Positions 7,566-15,518 of a stretch of 26,092 nucleotides of DNA are shown here, in pieces (the first letter of the stretch is position 1; each line of letters starts with the position of its first letter). Source of the DNA: Candidatus Brocadia sp. (GTDB taxonomy: Bacteria > Planctomycetota > Brocadiia > Brocadiales > Brocadiaceae); contig JAUQXU010000474.1 of assembly GCA_030837935.1 (NCBI GenBank), positions 1 to 26,092 on the forward strand, written 5' to 3'. The notes below the pieces were generated by a model. The model ran no database searches, had not been told where the DNA came from, and was given only the letters and a program-made list of their open reading frames with translations. A program made the position numbers and the translations under genes.

Positions 7566-8903
7566 ATGGTATCAATGCGTAAATGTAAGGAATGGGCGCA
7601 ACCATTCTTTCGTCGTATTTCTCCGATTTTGTTTCGCGAACTTCTGCGTTTTCTGAGGGTGTATTATTTTTTCTTTCGCGGAAATAAACAGAAGGAATTG
7701 ACCGCCCTGCGTGTTCAGACCCGCGTAGGTGTAAAGCATCTCTATAATGCATTTGCTCATCCCAAACGAACTGTTTGGACGACTATGTTCGTGCCCTCGG
7801 AAATATTGTTTGCTATGGGGCTCTATCCTTTTTGCCTGGAGATTGGCGCAGCGCTTTTTGCAGGTTTAGGGCAAAGTTCGCATGGGCTCTTAGAGGCTGA
7901 ATCATATGGAGTTCCCACGGACATCTGTACCTTTCACCGATCTGCAATTGGACACACATTCAGAAATTTATTTCCCAAAAACATCCTCCAGGTAGCCACC
8001 ACAACGCTCTGTGATAATAATACCAAGACGATGAAGATATGCGAGTCTGTGACAGGAAAAGAGACCATCGTTATTGATGTACCGTATGAGGCAGATGATT
8101 ATTCTGTCAAGTATCTTACGAGACAGCTCGAAGATTTCACCCATCGGCTGGAGGAAATAACGGGAAGGAAGATGAATCATGCATCGTTTGAAAGGGCAAT
8201 TGAATACTCGAATAAAACGCGGGAAAAGATGCTTGAAGTGAATGAATTGAGAAAAAATCCTTATTGTCCCCTTCCGGGCAGTAATGCGCTTGGTTTTATG
8301 TTCCCGGGATTTTTATTAATTGGTTCTCCATTGTCAGCAGAATTTTTCTCTGCCCTGGCTGCCGAATTACGGGAAAAGATTGCGGAAAACAAGAAAAATG
8401 CAGACAAAGCGCATCCGAAAGATCAGATCAGAATCCTCTGGCTGGAATTGAAGCCGTATTTTGAAGTGGATTTCCTGACAAAATTAGAGGAGGAACAGGG
8501 GGTAAAAATTGTCTTTGAGGAAACAAATTATGTGTACTGGGATAAACTGGATCCGCAGAAACCTTATGAAAGCCTGGCCAGGAAACTCATTACCAGCCAT
8601 TATAACGGCCCATTAGAGCGACGCATTGAGGTTACCAAGAAACTTGCCAGAGAGTACCGGGTGGATGGCGTGGTTGTCTTCTCATCATGGGGTTGCAGAA
8701 GGAATAATGCAGCGGTACCTGCCCTGAAAAGGGAATTGAACAGGATAGGGTATCCCCTCCTCAGCCTCGATGGCGATTGCGTGGACGATCACAATTACAT
8801 GCCTGGACAGTTTTCCACAAGGATTGAAGGCTTTTTGGAGATGTTACGCGGAAGAAAGGCTGCCGCCCCGCAACGAGAGGAATGCGCAGTTGGCGTAACT
8901 TAG
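7566..8903 (+). CDS. 2-hydroxyacyl-CoA dehydratase / double-cubane family subunit
   Basis: A 445-residue protein of the HgdB/BcrC-like family and the natural partner of the fused activase just upstream (gap 7 bases, same strand, one operon). Family signs are the N-terminal substrate domain (FVPSEILFAMGLYPFCLEIGA), Cys in TDICTFHR, Cys in TTLCDNN and the C-terminal domain with FSSWGCRRNNAAVP and SLDGDCVDDHNY, where cysteines would bind an iron-sulfur cluster. The N-terminus carries an extra basic, aromatic stretch of about 50 residues (FFRRISPILFRELLRFLRV) that could be amphipathic and membrane-associated. A HgdA-like third subunit and a CoA transferase are not present nearby, so a pathway cannot be assigned. 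The gene ends 10 bases from the convergent deacetylase gene. Confidence 0.87.
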   Translation: MVSMRKCKEWAQPFFRRISPILFRELLRFLRVYYFFFRGNKQKELTALRVQTRVGVKHLYNAFAHPKRTVWTTMFVPSEILFAMGLYPFCLEIGAALFAGLGQSSHGLLEAESYGVPTDICTFHRSAIGHTFRNLFPKNILQVATTTLCDNNTKTMKICESVTGKETIVIDVPYEADDYSVKYLTRQLEDFTHRLEEITGRKMNHASFERAIEYSNKTREKMLEVNELRKNPYCPLPGSNALGFMFPGFLLIGSPLSAEFFSALAAELREKIAENKKNADKAHPKDQIRILWLELKPYFEVDFLTKLEEEQGVKIVFEETNYVYWDKLDPQKPYESLARKLITSHYNGPLERRIEVTKKLAREYRVDGVVVFSSWGCRRNNAAVPALKRELNRIGYPLLSLDGDCVDDHNYMPGQFSTRIEGFLEMLRGRKAAAPQREECAVGVT

Positions 8904-8913
8904 CCCGGGATAT

Positions 8914-9813
8914 CTATTTGTTTGTGCCGGCTTTATGTAACCTTACCCAATTTTCCATATAGGTATCTTGCCTGAGCATTTGAATGCCGCGCATCTGTTT
9001 CAATTGAGAAAGGATGTGTTCCAGATTATCTCTATTCTTTTGTACTTGTTCCCTGTTAAATGGATTTCCCTTACAATTAACATATAAATGCCAGGGATGG
9101 ATCGAAAAAACAAAAAGCCCGCTTTGGGCTACATCTCTTGCCCATAAAACCGCATCGATATACTCGCCGGAACCCCTCCGGCCTTCAAAAATTGCCCATA
9201 AATAAGATGACATCTTCTGCCCCTTTGAGTCCTGAAACGAGGGCAATGCCAATTCCAGAAGATCCGAATCAAACTTTTCCAGAGAAAATGGACTTCCTTT
9301 CCATTCAGCACCCATGGTTACCGTCTCAGAAGAATCGTACCGAAATCCTAGTCGTTCTATAACTCTCACTACAGCCTGATTGACCCTTGTATAAGGCGCC
9401 CGAAATCCCTTCATATCCCTTTTGAAAATATTTTCCAGGATGTCCTTCGCCTTTGTTATTGTTTCCTCAATGGATTCTTCTTCCATGGGTACACCTGATA
9501 CCTTGCCTAAATAATCCTCGTGTTTCAGCGAATGACAGGAGACCTCATGCCTTTCAGACAAGGCGGGTAAGTCCATTCCATCTGCAACGAGCATCTGGGC
9601 CGTTCTCGCCTCATAGAATAAGGTGGCATCTATGTCATATATGTCTAATAACTCCAGTATCCTTTGTAATCCTCTTTTGCAGGCCTCTACGCGTATCTTG
9701 CCATGCTCTACCGGGGAAGAAAGCGCGTCATGTCTTCCTTCGACAGCGCTGTTAGCATCCGGGTCGATATCCAGGGAGATTGCAACGTATAAAAATTCAT
9801 GATTCTTTGTCAT
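8914..9813 (-). CDS. Polysaccharide deacetylase (NodB-homology, CE4 type)
   Basis: A 299-residue protein with the NodB fold. Motif 1 is SLDIDPD (Asp15/Asp17), motif 2 is the metal-binding HSxxH at His94-His98 (CHSLKHEDY) and motif 3 is RAPYTR near residue 136. The end shows SIHPWHLY, which supplies the C-terminal His region of the family. These enzymes remove acetyl groups from N-acetylglucosamine in surface polysaccharides or peptidoglycan. No signal peptide is visible, so a cytoplasmic or lipid-linked-intermediate substrate is as likely as cell wall. The gene is convergent with the dehydratase operon and stands apart from lysS by 146 bases. Confidence 0.86.
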   Translation of the reverse strand: MTKNHEFLYVAISLDIDPDANSAVEGRHDALSSPVEHGKIRVEACKRGLQRILELLDIYDIDATLFYEARTAQMLVADGMDLPALSERHEVSCHSLKHEDYLGKVSGVPMEEESIEETITKAKDILENIFKRDMKGFRAPYTRVNQAVVRVIERLGFRYDSSETVTMGAEWKGSPFSLEKFDSDLLELALPSFQDSKGQKMSSYLWAIFEGRRGSGEYIDAVLWARDVAQSGLFVFSIHPWHLYVNCKGNPFNREQVQKNRDNLEHILSQLKQMRGIQMLRQDTYMENWVRLHKAGTNK

Positions 9814-9959
9814 TTTAATGGATTGATAAAATTCAAATTATCGTAAAATAAGACCAGATGATGAGAAACAGGGAAGATGGGAAGTTGAGAAATTTAACCT
9901 CCCAACCCTTCAGCCTCTTGATTTTTCTAAGTTCCCGTGTCTCTGTGTTTTATTTTGTA

Positions 9960-11390
9960 CTACTTTGGCTTTAGGAGCGGGAAGAGGATAACCTCTCTGA
10001 TGGAGACATTATTTGTGAGAAGCATAATAAGCCTGTCAATACCGATTCCAAGTCCACCAGCCGGTGGCATGCCGTATTTTAAAGCAGTCAAAAAATCCTC
10101 ATCTACCTTTCCGACAATATCGGCCTCGGTGCCTAACTGTTCACGGAATCTCTTGTCCTGCTCAGGCGCATCATTAAGTTCGGAATAAGAATTTGCTACT
10201 TCCATCGATGCAATGTACAACTCAAACCGCTGGGCAAAACAGGGGTCGTATTCGCATGCCTTTGTTAAAGGACAAATTGAGGTGGGATAGTCTAACACAA
10301 AAGTGGGATTACTCAATGTTGGTTCTACTACCTGCTCAAAGATATTGTTAGCCATATTGTCCCTGTCCACACCCTGGGTCTCGAGTTCCAATTCCTTTGA
10401 TTTTCTAGCCAATCCAGCCTCATCCTCAAAACTCACACCACTGCATTCTTTTAACAATTCACAAAAAGTGGCACGACGCCAGGGTGGCGTCATATTAATC
10501 TTCCGTTCCCCAAAAGGTATCTCATATCCACCATACAGTTCTTTTACCAGCAATGTTACCAGACTTTCCGTAAGCTCCATCATGCCATTATAATCACTGT
10601 AGGCCTGATACAGTTCCATCATGGTAAACTCGGGGTTATGTTTCGTGGAGATTCCTTCGTTTCTGAAATTGCGGTTAATTTCATATACCCGCTCCATTCC
10701 GCCAACAAGCAGCCGTTTCAGATAAAGTTCTGGTGCAATCCTCAGATAGAGATCAATATCGAGGGCATTGTGATGTGTGATGAAAGGCCTTGCCACTGCG
10801 CCACCGGGAATGGACTGCATCATGGGGGTTTCTACTTCTACGAACCCGCGGTCGTCCAGGAACCTTCGTATGTGTTTCATGATCTTGATACGCTTCAGGA
10901 AGGTCTCCATTACTTCTGGATTCGTAAACAAATCGACATAACGCTGCCGATGTCTTAACTCCACGTCCTTAAGTCCATGCCACTTCTCAGGCGGTGTTAA
11001 CAGGGATTTTGTCAGGACCGTAAAATCATCCGCATAAATCGTGATTTCGCCGGTTCTTGTCTTAAAGAGTACGCCTTCCACGCCGACAATGTCGCCCAGG
11101 TCAAGCAATTTAAATGTTTCGAATTTTTCCGGGCCAACCTTATCGAGCTTTATATAAGCCTGTATTTTCCCCGTCCAATCCTTTATATCTAGAAATGCAG
11201 TTTTTCCATGAGGACGCATGGTCGAGATGCGGCCGGCTGCCTTGACCTTTATATCATCGCGGTCTGCGATAAAGCTACCCAAAATCGATTGTATCGATTG
11301 AGTATTGTCATACCGCTTGCCATAGGGCTCAATTCCCTTTTCGCGCAACTTTTGGAGTTTATCAAGACGCTCTTGTTCAAAATGTTCCAT
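9960..11390 (-). CDS. lysS: Lysine--tRNA ligase, class II
   Basis: A 476-residue cytoplasmic enzyme that charges tRNA-Lys with lysine. It has an N-terminal OB-fold anticodon-binding domain (about 50-150: AAGRISTMRPHGKTAFLDI) and a class II catalytic core with motif 2 (YEINRNFRNEGISTKHNPEFT) and motif 3 (GLGIGIDRL) near the C-terminus, ending LFPLLKP as in the family. It is slightly shorter than the usual 490-505 residues because the N-terminus is short. The ATG at 11388-11390 has only a weak ribosome site. It stands alone and marks the left border of the accessory island. Confidence 0.97.
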   Translation of the reverse strand: MEHFEQERLDKLQKLREKGIEPYGKRYDNTQSIQSILGSFIADRDDIKVKAAGRISTMRPHGKTAFLDIKDWTGKIQAYIKLDKVGPEKFETFKLLDLGDIVGVEGVLFKTRTGEITIYADDFTVLTKSLLTPPEKWHGLKDVELRHRQRYVDLFTNPEVMETFLKRIKIMKHIRRFLDDRGFVEVETPMMQSIPGGAVARPFITHHNALDIDLYLRIAPELYLKRLLVGGMERVYEINRNFRNEGISTKHNPEFTMMELYQAYSDYNGMMELTESLVTLLVKELYGGYEIPFGERKINMTPPWRRATFCELLKECSGVSFEDEAGLARKSKELELETQGVDRDNMANNIFEQVVEPTLSNPTFVLDYPTSICPLTKACEYDPCFAQRFELYIASMEVANSYSELNDAPEQDKRFREQLGTEADIVGKVDEDFLTALKYGMPPAGGLGIGIDRLIMLLTNNVSIREVILFPLLKPK

Positions 11391-11784
11391 ATGTTTTATA
11401 TCCCGGAAAAACGTAAATAGGTGTGATTTACAATAAAAGTCACAAAAGTTTACTCATTTTATCAGTAATACCAGGACAGTCAAGGGAAATGGTATCCTAA
11501 AACGTATCAGTTTGTTGAGGCGCAGCATGTGATCGTATAAATAAAGAATACGTCTATGTTTTCCCACTGTTATATGCTCCACTGAGAGATATTTGATTAC
11601 AAGGTTCGCAATTTCTGCTCTTAATACAGTAAATAATAGTGTATTAGCTCCCGGGGAAATCTGTATATTTTGCTGTGACAGATTCATTATTACCATTGCG
11701 TTATACTGAGGAGGTTCATAGATCGTGATTTTATTTTGAAATTCCTTACGATAGATTTAATACTATTCAATGAAAGCGCTATGA
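11391..11784. other. Noncoding stretch upstream of lysS
   Basis: About 390 bases. Short open frames on the minus strand exist, but they lack ribosome sites and protein-like composition. No tRNA or terminator is recognised. It leads into the palindromic repeat cluster at 11785. Confidence 0.45.
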
Positions 11785-11957
11785 ATCCCGTAGGGATGAA
11801 ATGATTATAGACGATAGCATAAAAACCCGCCGATAAACCCCGAAGGGGTAATATGATCGTTTTCCGTAAAATGCCCGGCGTGTCCATTATGTCATCCCCT
11901 TGGGATTGGGTGTTGTTTTCGATTTTTTCATCTATAATCATTTTACCCCTTCGGGGT
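11785..11957. repeat. Nested cluster of four palindromic REP-like units
   Basis: Four 13-base palindromes of the form AYCCC-N3-GGGRT occur at 11785-11797, 11837-11849, 11894-11906 and 11945-11957. Each has a related flank. The first is followed by GAAATGATTATAGAC. The last, read on the minus strand, is followed by AAAATGATTATAGA. The second and third have AATATGAT and, on the minus strand, GACATAAT. The orientation is plus, plus, minus, minus, so the outer pair and the inner pair are both inverted and could fold into one long hairpin. This resembles REP/REPIN-type interspersed elements. No transposase of the RAYT type lies in the window. Confidence 0.75.
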
Positions 11958-12037
11958 TCTTGTTTTCATATTCTTAATAAATCACAATTAATAAACACGT
12001 TTTAGTATAGCTATTTTGCTTTTGTATGTAGCACCAA

Positions 12038-12059
12038 AAAGTGTGTCATGGCACACTTT
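12038..12059. other. Hairpin-forming inverted repeat
   Basis: AAAGTGTG (12038-12045) and CACACTTT (12052-12059) are perfect complements around a 6-base loop. No T tract follows on the plus strand. It lies about 75 bases before the next open frame and could be an operator, a weak terminator or the edge of a mobile element. Confidence 0.35.
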
Positions 12060-12131
12060 CGCATCTGTCTGAGTTAATCCGTTGTTATTGCTGAGCATTT
12101 TTCAGGAAAACGTAGTGAAGAATTACAGGAC

Positions 12132-12557
12132 TTGTTTGAATACCTTCAGGGACGCTTTAAACGCGAACCACCGCCAACCATTAAAGTCCTTGGTCCAACC
12201 AATTCTACCTCCCCTGAAGAAATTATTTCAAAAACACTTCCAGTTAACTGTTCTATAGATGAAGTCCTCAAAAAAATGTATAAATATCTTAAAGCACAAG
12301 AGGAATTTAAAACTTTACATAAGTATATCTTGACTTTTCCAGGAAGTGCACTAAGTTTAATCCATGCAGAAAAGGAAGTCGAGGGTGCAAAATCAGGCTA
12401 TGAAACCGCTAAAAAAAATTTTAATGAGGAAAAGCAAGAAGCGGTGCCTGATAGTAAAGTGAAATTTAAGATGCATTCACCTTGGGCAACGGCTGATCCA
12501 CTTTTAATGATGGCAAAAAAACCGATATCCATACCTATGCTAATCAATAATGTATAA
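12132..12557 (+). CDS. Uncharacterised helical protein, start uncertain or 5' truncated
   Basis: I do not recognise this protein. The frame starts at TTG 12132 (141 residues) but is open back to 12078, which would add VVIAEHFSGKRSEELQD before it. That stretch looks like coding sequence without any good start codon, so the gene may be the 3' part of a longer one cut off by the repeat region. The middle is rich in Lys and Glu and likely helical (about 40-110). The tail is hydrophobic and Met-rich (PLLMMAKKPISIPMLI). It overlaps the next small frame by 8 bases. It is the first frame of the island, on the same strand as the lipase. Confidence 0.5.
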   Translation: MFEYLQGRFKREPPPTIKVLGPTNSTSPEEIISKTLPVNCSIDEVLKKMYKYLKAQEEFKTLHKYILTFPGSALSLIHAEKEVEGAKSGYETAKKNFNEEKQEAVPDSKVKFKMHSPWATADPLLMMAKKPISIPMLINNV

Positions 12558-12678
12558 TGAAGTGCATTCTTTTCTAAAAGATAAGGACCTTTTTGATGCT
12601 ATTCTGAGAAAAACGGGGGTTTCTTTACAACGATCAATACACACTGATCAACAATTGTCTCAGTTTTTGAAGGATTAA
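12550..12678 (+). CDS. Possible 42-residue protein, translationally coupled
   Basis: The ATG at 12550-12552 lies inside the last codons of the preceding frame, whose stop is at 12555-12557, a layout typical of translational coupling. The product would be a short helical peptide beginning MYNEVHSFLKDKDLFDAIL and ending QLSQFLKD. The residue make-up is like a real soluble protein. No family is recognised. It could also be the displaced C-terminus of the upstream protein after a frameshift. Confidence 0.38.
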   Translation: MYNEVHSFLKDKDLFDAILRKTGVSLQRSIHTDQQLSQFLKD

Positions 12679-12792
12679 TAATTTCACTGTTTTTATCGTA
12701 ACAAGATACTTGGAAAGATTTTTTACTATCACTTTACAAGCAGGAGCACTTTGCTTCGTATTGTTCCATTTCATTGAAAGCGAGGAGAAAGT

Positions 12793-13944
12793 ATGTCCAA
12801 TAAATATCCTGTTATCTTAGTTCATGGTATTTTAGGGTTCGGACCGAAAGAACTCGGGCGTTTAAACTATTGGGGAAGCGCTTTGAGGGTTCCCTCTCCA
12901 GTAGAAAGGCATGAAGCAAGTGTTGGTCCTTTGAGTTCTGCACATGATGCTGCTTGTGAATTAGCAGCTCAAATTAAAGGTACGAAAGTGGATTATGGAG
13001 TACAACATGCAAATGATGAACAACACAACCGCTATGGATATGATTTTACTCATAATGGTTTTGTAAAAGATTGGAGTGAAGATAATCCTGTTCATTTAGT
13101 TGGGCATAGCCTCGGTTCTCAAACAATTCGCTGTTTACAGAATTTACTTGAGGAAGATTATTGGGGTTGGGGTAGTAACCATAAATGGGTTAGTTCTATT
13201 AGCACTGTTTCAGGAGTTTTAAATGGAAGTACTTTAGTTTATTTTTTTGGGGCAGATGAAAAAACGGGCATTCTTAAAAAGAATAGCATTGCCACACCTC
13301 TTATGCGGATGATTGAAATATTTTGTTCTGCGACCGGGGGTTTCCTGGACAAAATTTACAATTTTGATCTTGATCATTGGGGGTTTGTTCGTCCCAAAGG
13401 GGAATCGTTGTCAGCATATTTGGATCGGGTTGCCAAATCCAATTTTCTCTGGGGGAAAGATAATGCTGCCTACACGTTGTCACTACAAGGAGCATATGCT
13501 GATAATGCAGCATGGAAAACCTTTCCCGATACGTACTATTTTTCATATGTAACAGAACAAACAGGAAAAATATTGTTTAGTGAAAATTACTATCCAGATT
13601 TATTAATGAATCCGGCATTACTTGCATTGTCTATCTATATCGGCTACAAAAATTTCGATACCCCCCCCATTCCTGTCATGAACTTTTCAAGTTCTGACTG
13701 GTGGGAGAATGATGGGGCAGTATCAACGTACTCCCAAATGTATCCCCGTACCAATGGTAGTCACCCAGTGGGTCTTGAGTTCGATGAAAACACACCTGTC
13801 AATCATTTAACGAGTGGTGCATGGCATTATAAATGGGAGAGAAATGTTGATCATTTGGATATTTGTATTTTACCACAGAAAGGGCAAATAGACTGGCAAA
13901 GGAGGTTTTATCAGGGTCTGTTTAACAGGTTAGCTGCATTGTAG
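12793..13944 (+). CDS. Family I.5-type lipase without signal peptide
   Basis: A 383-residue alpha/beta hydrolase closely patterned on the thermophilic Bacillus/Staphylococcus family I.5 lipases, which hydrolyse triacylglycerols or phospholipids. The oxyanion strand is VILVHGILGF (7-16). The nucleophile is Ser106 in GHSLGS, the acid Asp307 in ENDGAVST and the base His354 in VDHLDI. The four family zinc ligands appear present: Asp52, His72, His78 and Asp194 (in LDHWGF). Family members are normally secreted, but this one begins directly with the first strand and has no signal peptide, so it should act in the cytoplasm or need another export route. AGGAG lies just before the ATG. It is followed by a 473-base gap and then the lipoprotein gene on the same strand. 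Confidence 0.9.
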   Translation: MSNKYPVILVHGILGFGPKELGRLNYWGSALRVPSPVERHEASVGPLSSAHDAACELAAQIKGTKVDYGVQHANDEQHNRYGYDFTHNGFVKDWSEDNPVHLVGHSLGSQTIRCLQNLLEEDYWGWGSNHKWVSSISTVSGVLNGSTLVYFFGADEKTGILKKNSIATPLMRMIEIFCSATGGFLDKIYNFDLDHWGFVRPKGESLSAYLDRVAKSNFLWGKDNAAYTLSLQGAYADNAAWKTFPDTYYFSYVTEQTGKILFSENYYPDLLMNPALLALSIYIGYKNFDTPPIPVMNFSSSDWWENDGAVSTYSQMYPRTNGSHPVGLEFDENTPVNHLTSGAWHYKWERNVDHLDICILPQKGQIDWQRRFYQGLFNRLAAL

Positions 13945-14040
13945 ATTTGATTTTTAATTAATGCTAAAGTAAGTCAATAAAGACTTCTGCAAAACAGCTT
14001 TTGCATGTGAGGGTGAAAGAGTGCAGGGTGATTGAGCAGG

Positions 14041-14139
14041 GAATTGCCAGATCAGGAATGGATTTCGTGGGTTGCTTAGGAAGGAAAGGCCAAAAAGAAT
14101 CGGGATTAAGAAGCCTGTTTACCGATTCTGTGGCAATTC
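14041..14139. repeat. Nested inverted repeat, possible miniature element
   Basis: GAATTGCCA (14041-14049) is a perfect complement of TGGCAATTC (14131-14139). Inside, AGAATCGG (14096-14103) is a perfect complement of CCGATTCT (14122-14129). The left arm continues GATCAGG and the right arm is preceded by CCGATTCTG, so the outer arms are similar over about 16 bases. The 99-base size fits a MITE-like element or a folded RNA. Confidence 0.5.
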
Positions 14140-14145
14140 TTTGAA

Positions 14146-14162
14146 ACCATGATTTTCATGGT
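14146..14162. other. Perfect 7-bp hairpin
   Basis: ACCATGA (14146-14152) and TCATGGT (14156-14162) enclose a 3-base loop. No T tract follows, so a rho-independent terminator is not supported. It sits right after the larger inverted repeat. Confidence 0.4.
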
Positions 14163-14363
14163 AATTTAAGCGCTTTGTTTGAGGAGAGGCAGTTCCGAGA
14201 ATGTTCTGAAATACCTGATTTTAGAATAGAGCATATTATGATCAGAATGGAGAATTGGGCAGTCTAAAAATAAATGCAAATTGTCTATTATCAAGAGATT
14301 AAAACTGTACAAGCATTAAGAAAGAACTATGGAAAGAGGGAATTGATGAACTAAAAACCCCTG

Positions 14364-14379
14364 TAACAAAATATTGTTA
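14364..14379. promoter_or_regulatory. Operator-like palindrome upstream of the lipoprotein gene
   Basis: TAACAA-AATA-TTGTTA is a perfect 6+4+6 palindrome ending 38 bases before the lipoprotein start codon. Position and symmetry fit a dimeric repressor site, but no promoter boxes are clear around it. Confidence 0.35.
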
Positions 14380-14417
14380 TGCCCACAACAACCTTTAGAA
14401 AGTAAGGAGGAAAAAAT

Positions 14418-15440
14418 ATGAATGCGATTAAGAAGTACAAGGCAGAAAAATGGAAACAATCAATCTCTCTCCCTCTAAAAATTCTCAGGAAGAGTCCTGT
14501 CATAATTATTGTTTTAGGAGTTTTTCTTGCCGTCTGTTTGTCCGCTTGTTCTACCGTCGATCAAAGACCGTTTGTAAAGTTTAATACTGTCGCTAATGAG
14601 ATAACCGCAATAGATACTGCTGTTGATTCTCATATCTCAATAGTCAAAGAAAGGGAGATGGAACAAATATCTAATGACCTGAATGCAATTAACAACCTTG
14701 GTTTAGAATTTGATGAGAACAAACCGTTCGAGTATAGGTATAAGTATACAATCGCAGCGAAAGATAAAGAGCCTCTATTTATTAAGTTACGGAGGTTTGA
14801 TTCTGGTTTGACCGAATTGAACGCCTCCTTTATAGAATATACGAGACTGTTGGTAAAATTGGCTGATAGTGAATTAATAGAGACAGAAGATTTTGATCAA
14901 TTGGCTACAGACCTCAATAACAATTTGAGCAGTGCGCTGAAAAGCTTTGGAAAGGAGCAAGACGCATCGAGACTTGCAATGTTTTCTACTATTGCCAGCA
15001 CTGCTGCGCATGCGTATATCAGCAACAAGAGAAAAGAACACCTGATAGATATTCTCAACGCTAATCAAGGGTCTGTAGACGGTTTTATCGAACATGCTCA
15101 AGAGGCTATTCTGGTTCTCAGAGACGGATTAATAGACGAATATGATAGTTCCCGCAGGGCATTAGGAAAACAATATAATACTTCTAATGACAAAAGGTTG
15201 ATTGCCAATAAGGTCTTAGCCAACAGTGAAGAAACAGCCGCAACTCTTGAAATGTTCGATGCCCTGAACAAAACATACAGGTCTTTGGCTGAAACACACA
15301 AAAAACTGGCTATAGGCCTAAAGAATGGCCTTCCGCCTTCTTTCAGCGATTTAAGTGCGCATATAAGGGATGTGCAGAAACGATACGCAAATCTGAAAAA
15401 GGCAAATGAAGAAACAGATAAGATAGATAAGAAACTATAA
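14418..15440 (+). CDS. Uncharacterised helical lipoprotein
   Basis: A 340-residue envelope lipoprotein with no family I can name. After a basic N-terminus (1-27) comes a hydrophobic segment (28-40) and a lipobox LSAC with the lipidated Cys44. The rest is almost wholly alpha-helical and rich in Glu, Lys, Asn and Leu, with likely coiled coils at about 60-90 and 280-340; it looks like a spacer or scaffold anchored in a membrane. A strong AAGGAGG lies before the ATG. It is followed after 78 bases by a short helical protein and then a membrane protein, all on one strand, so the three may be made together. The N-terminus is longer than a usual lipoprotein signal. Confidence 0.82.
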   Translation: MNAIKKYKAEKWKQSISLPLKILRKSPVIIIVLGVFLAVCLSACSTVDQRPFVKFNTVANEITAIDTAVDSHISIVKEREMEQISNDLNAINNLGLEFDENKPFEYRYKYTIAAKDKEPLFIKLRRFDSGLTELNASFIEYTRLLVKLADSELIETEDFDQLATDLNNNLSSALKSFGKEQDASRLAMFSTIASTAAHAYISNKRKEHLIDILNANQGSVDGFIEHAQEAILVLRDGLIDEYDSSRRALGKQYNTSNDKRLIANKVLANSEETAATLEMFDALNKTYRSLAETHKKLAIGLKNGLPPSFSDLSAHIRDVQKRYANLKKANEETDKIDKKL

Positions 15441-15518
15441 TAATCTCAAACCGAAAGAGCTTTAGAGATATAAAATATAGATTGCTATAATTAACATCTT
15501 TCTATAGGAGATACTACA

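Larger units (their letters stand above)
13945..14417. other. Intergenic stretch with several inverted repeats
   Basis: Apart from the inverted repeats listed separately (14041-14139, 14146-14162, 14364-14379) I see no gene. All six frames are short and without ribosome sites. The density of perfect inverted repeats suggests a small nonautonomous element or a structured RNA leader rather than coding sequence. Confidence 0.5.

Noticed and set aside
11454..11941. Two minus-strand frames of 80 and 83 codons upstream of lysS
   Set aside because: No ribosome sites and low-complexity hydrophobic composition. The second frame is largely translated from the palindromic repeat units, so it is repeat sequence, not a gene.
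11785..11957. CRISPR array
   Set aside because: Units are short palindromes in alternating orientation with unequal spacing (about 52, 57 and 51 bases between starts), not direct repeats with uniform spacers, and no cas gene is present.
13945..14417. Decayed transposase between lipase and lipoprotein
   Set aside because: No frame gives recognisable transposase motifs; the inverted repeats alone do not justify naming an IS family.
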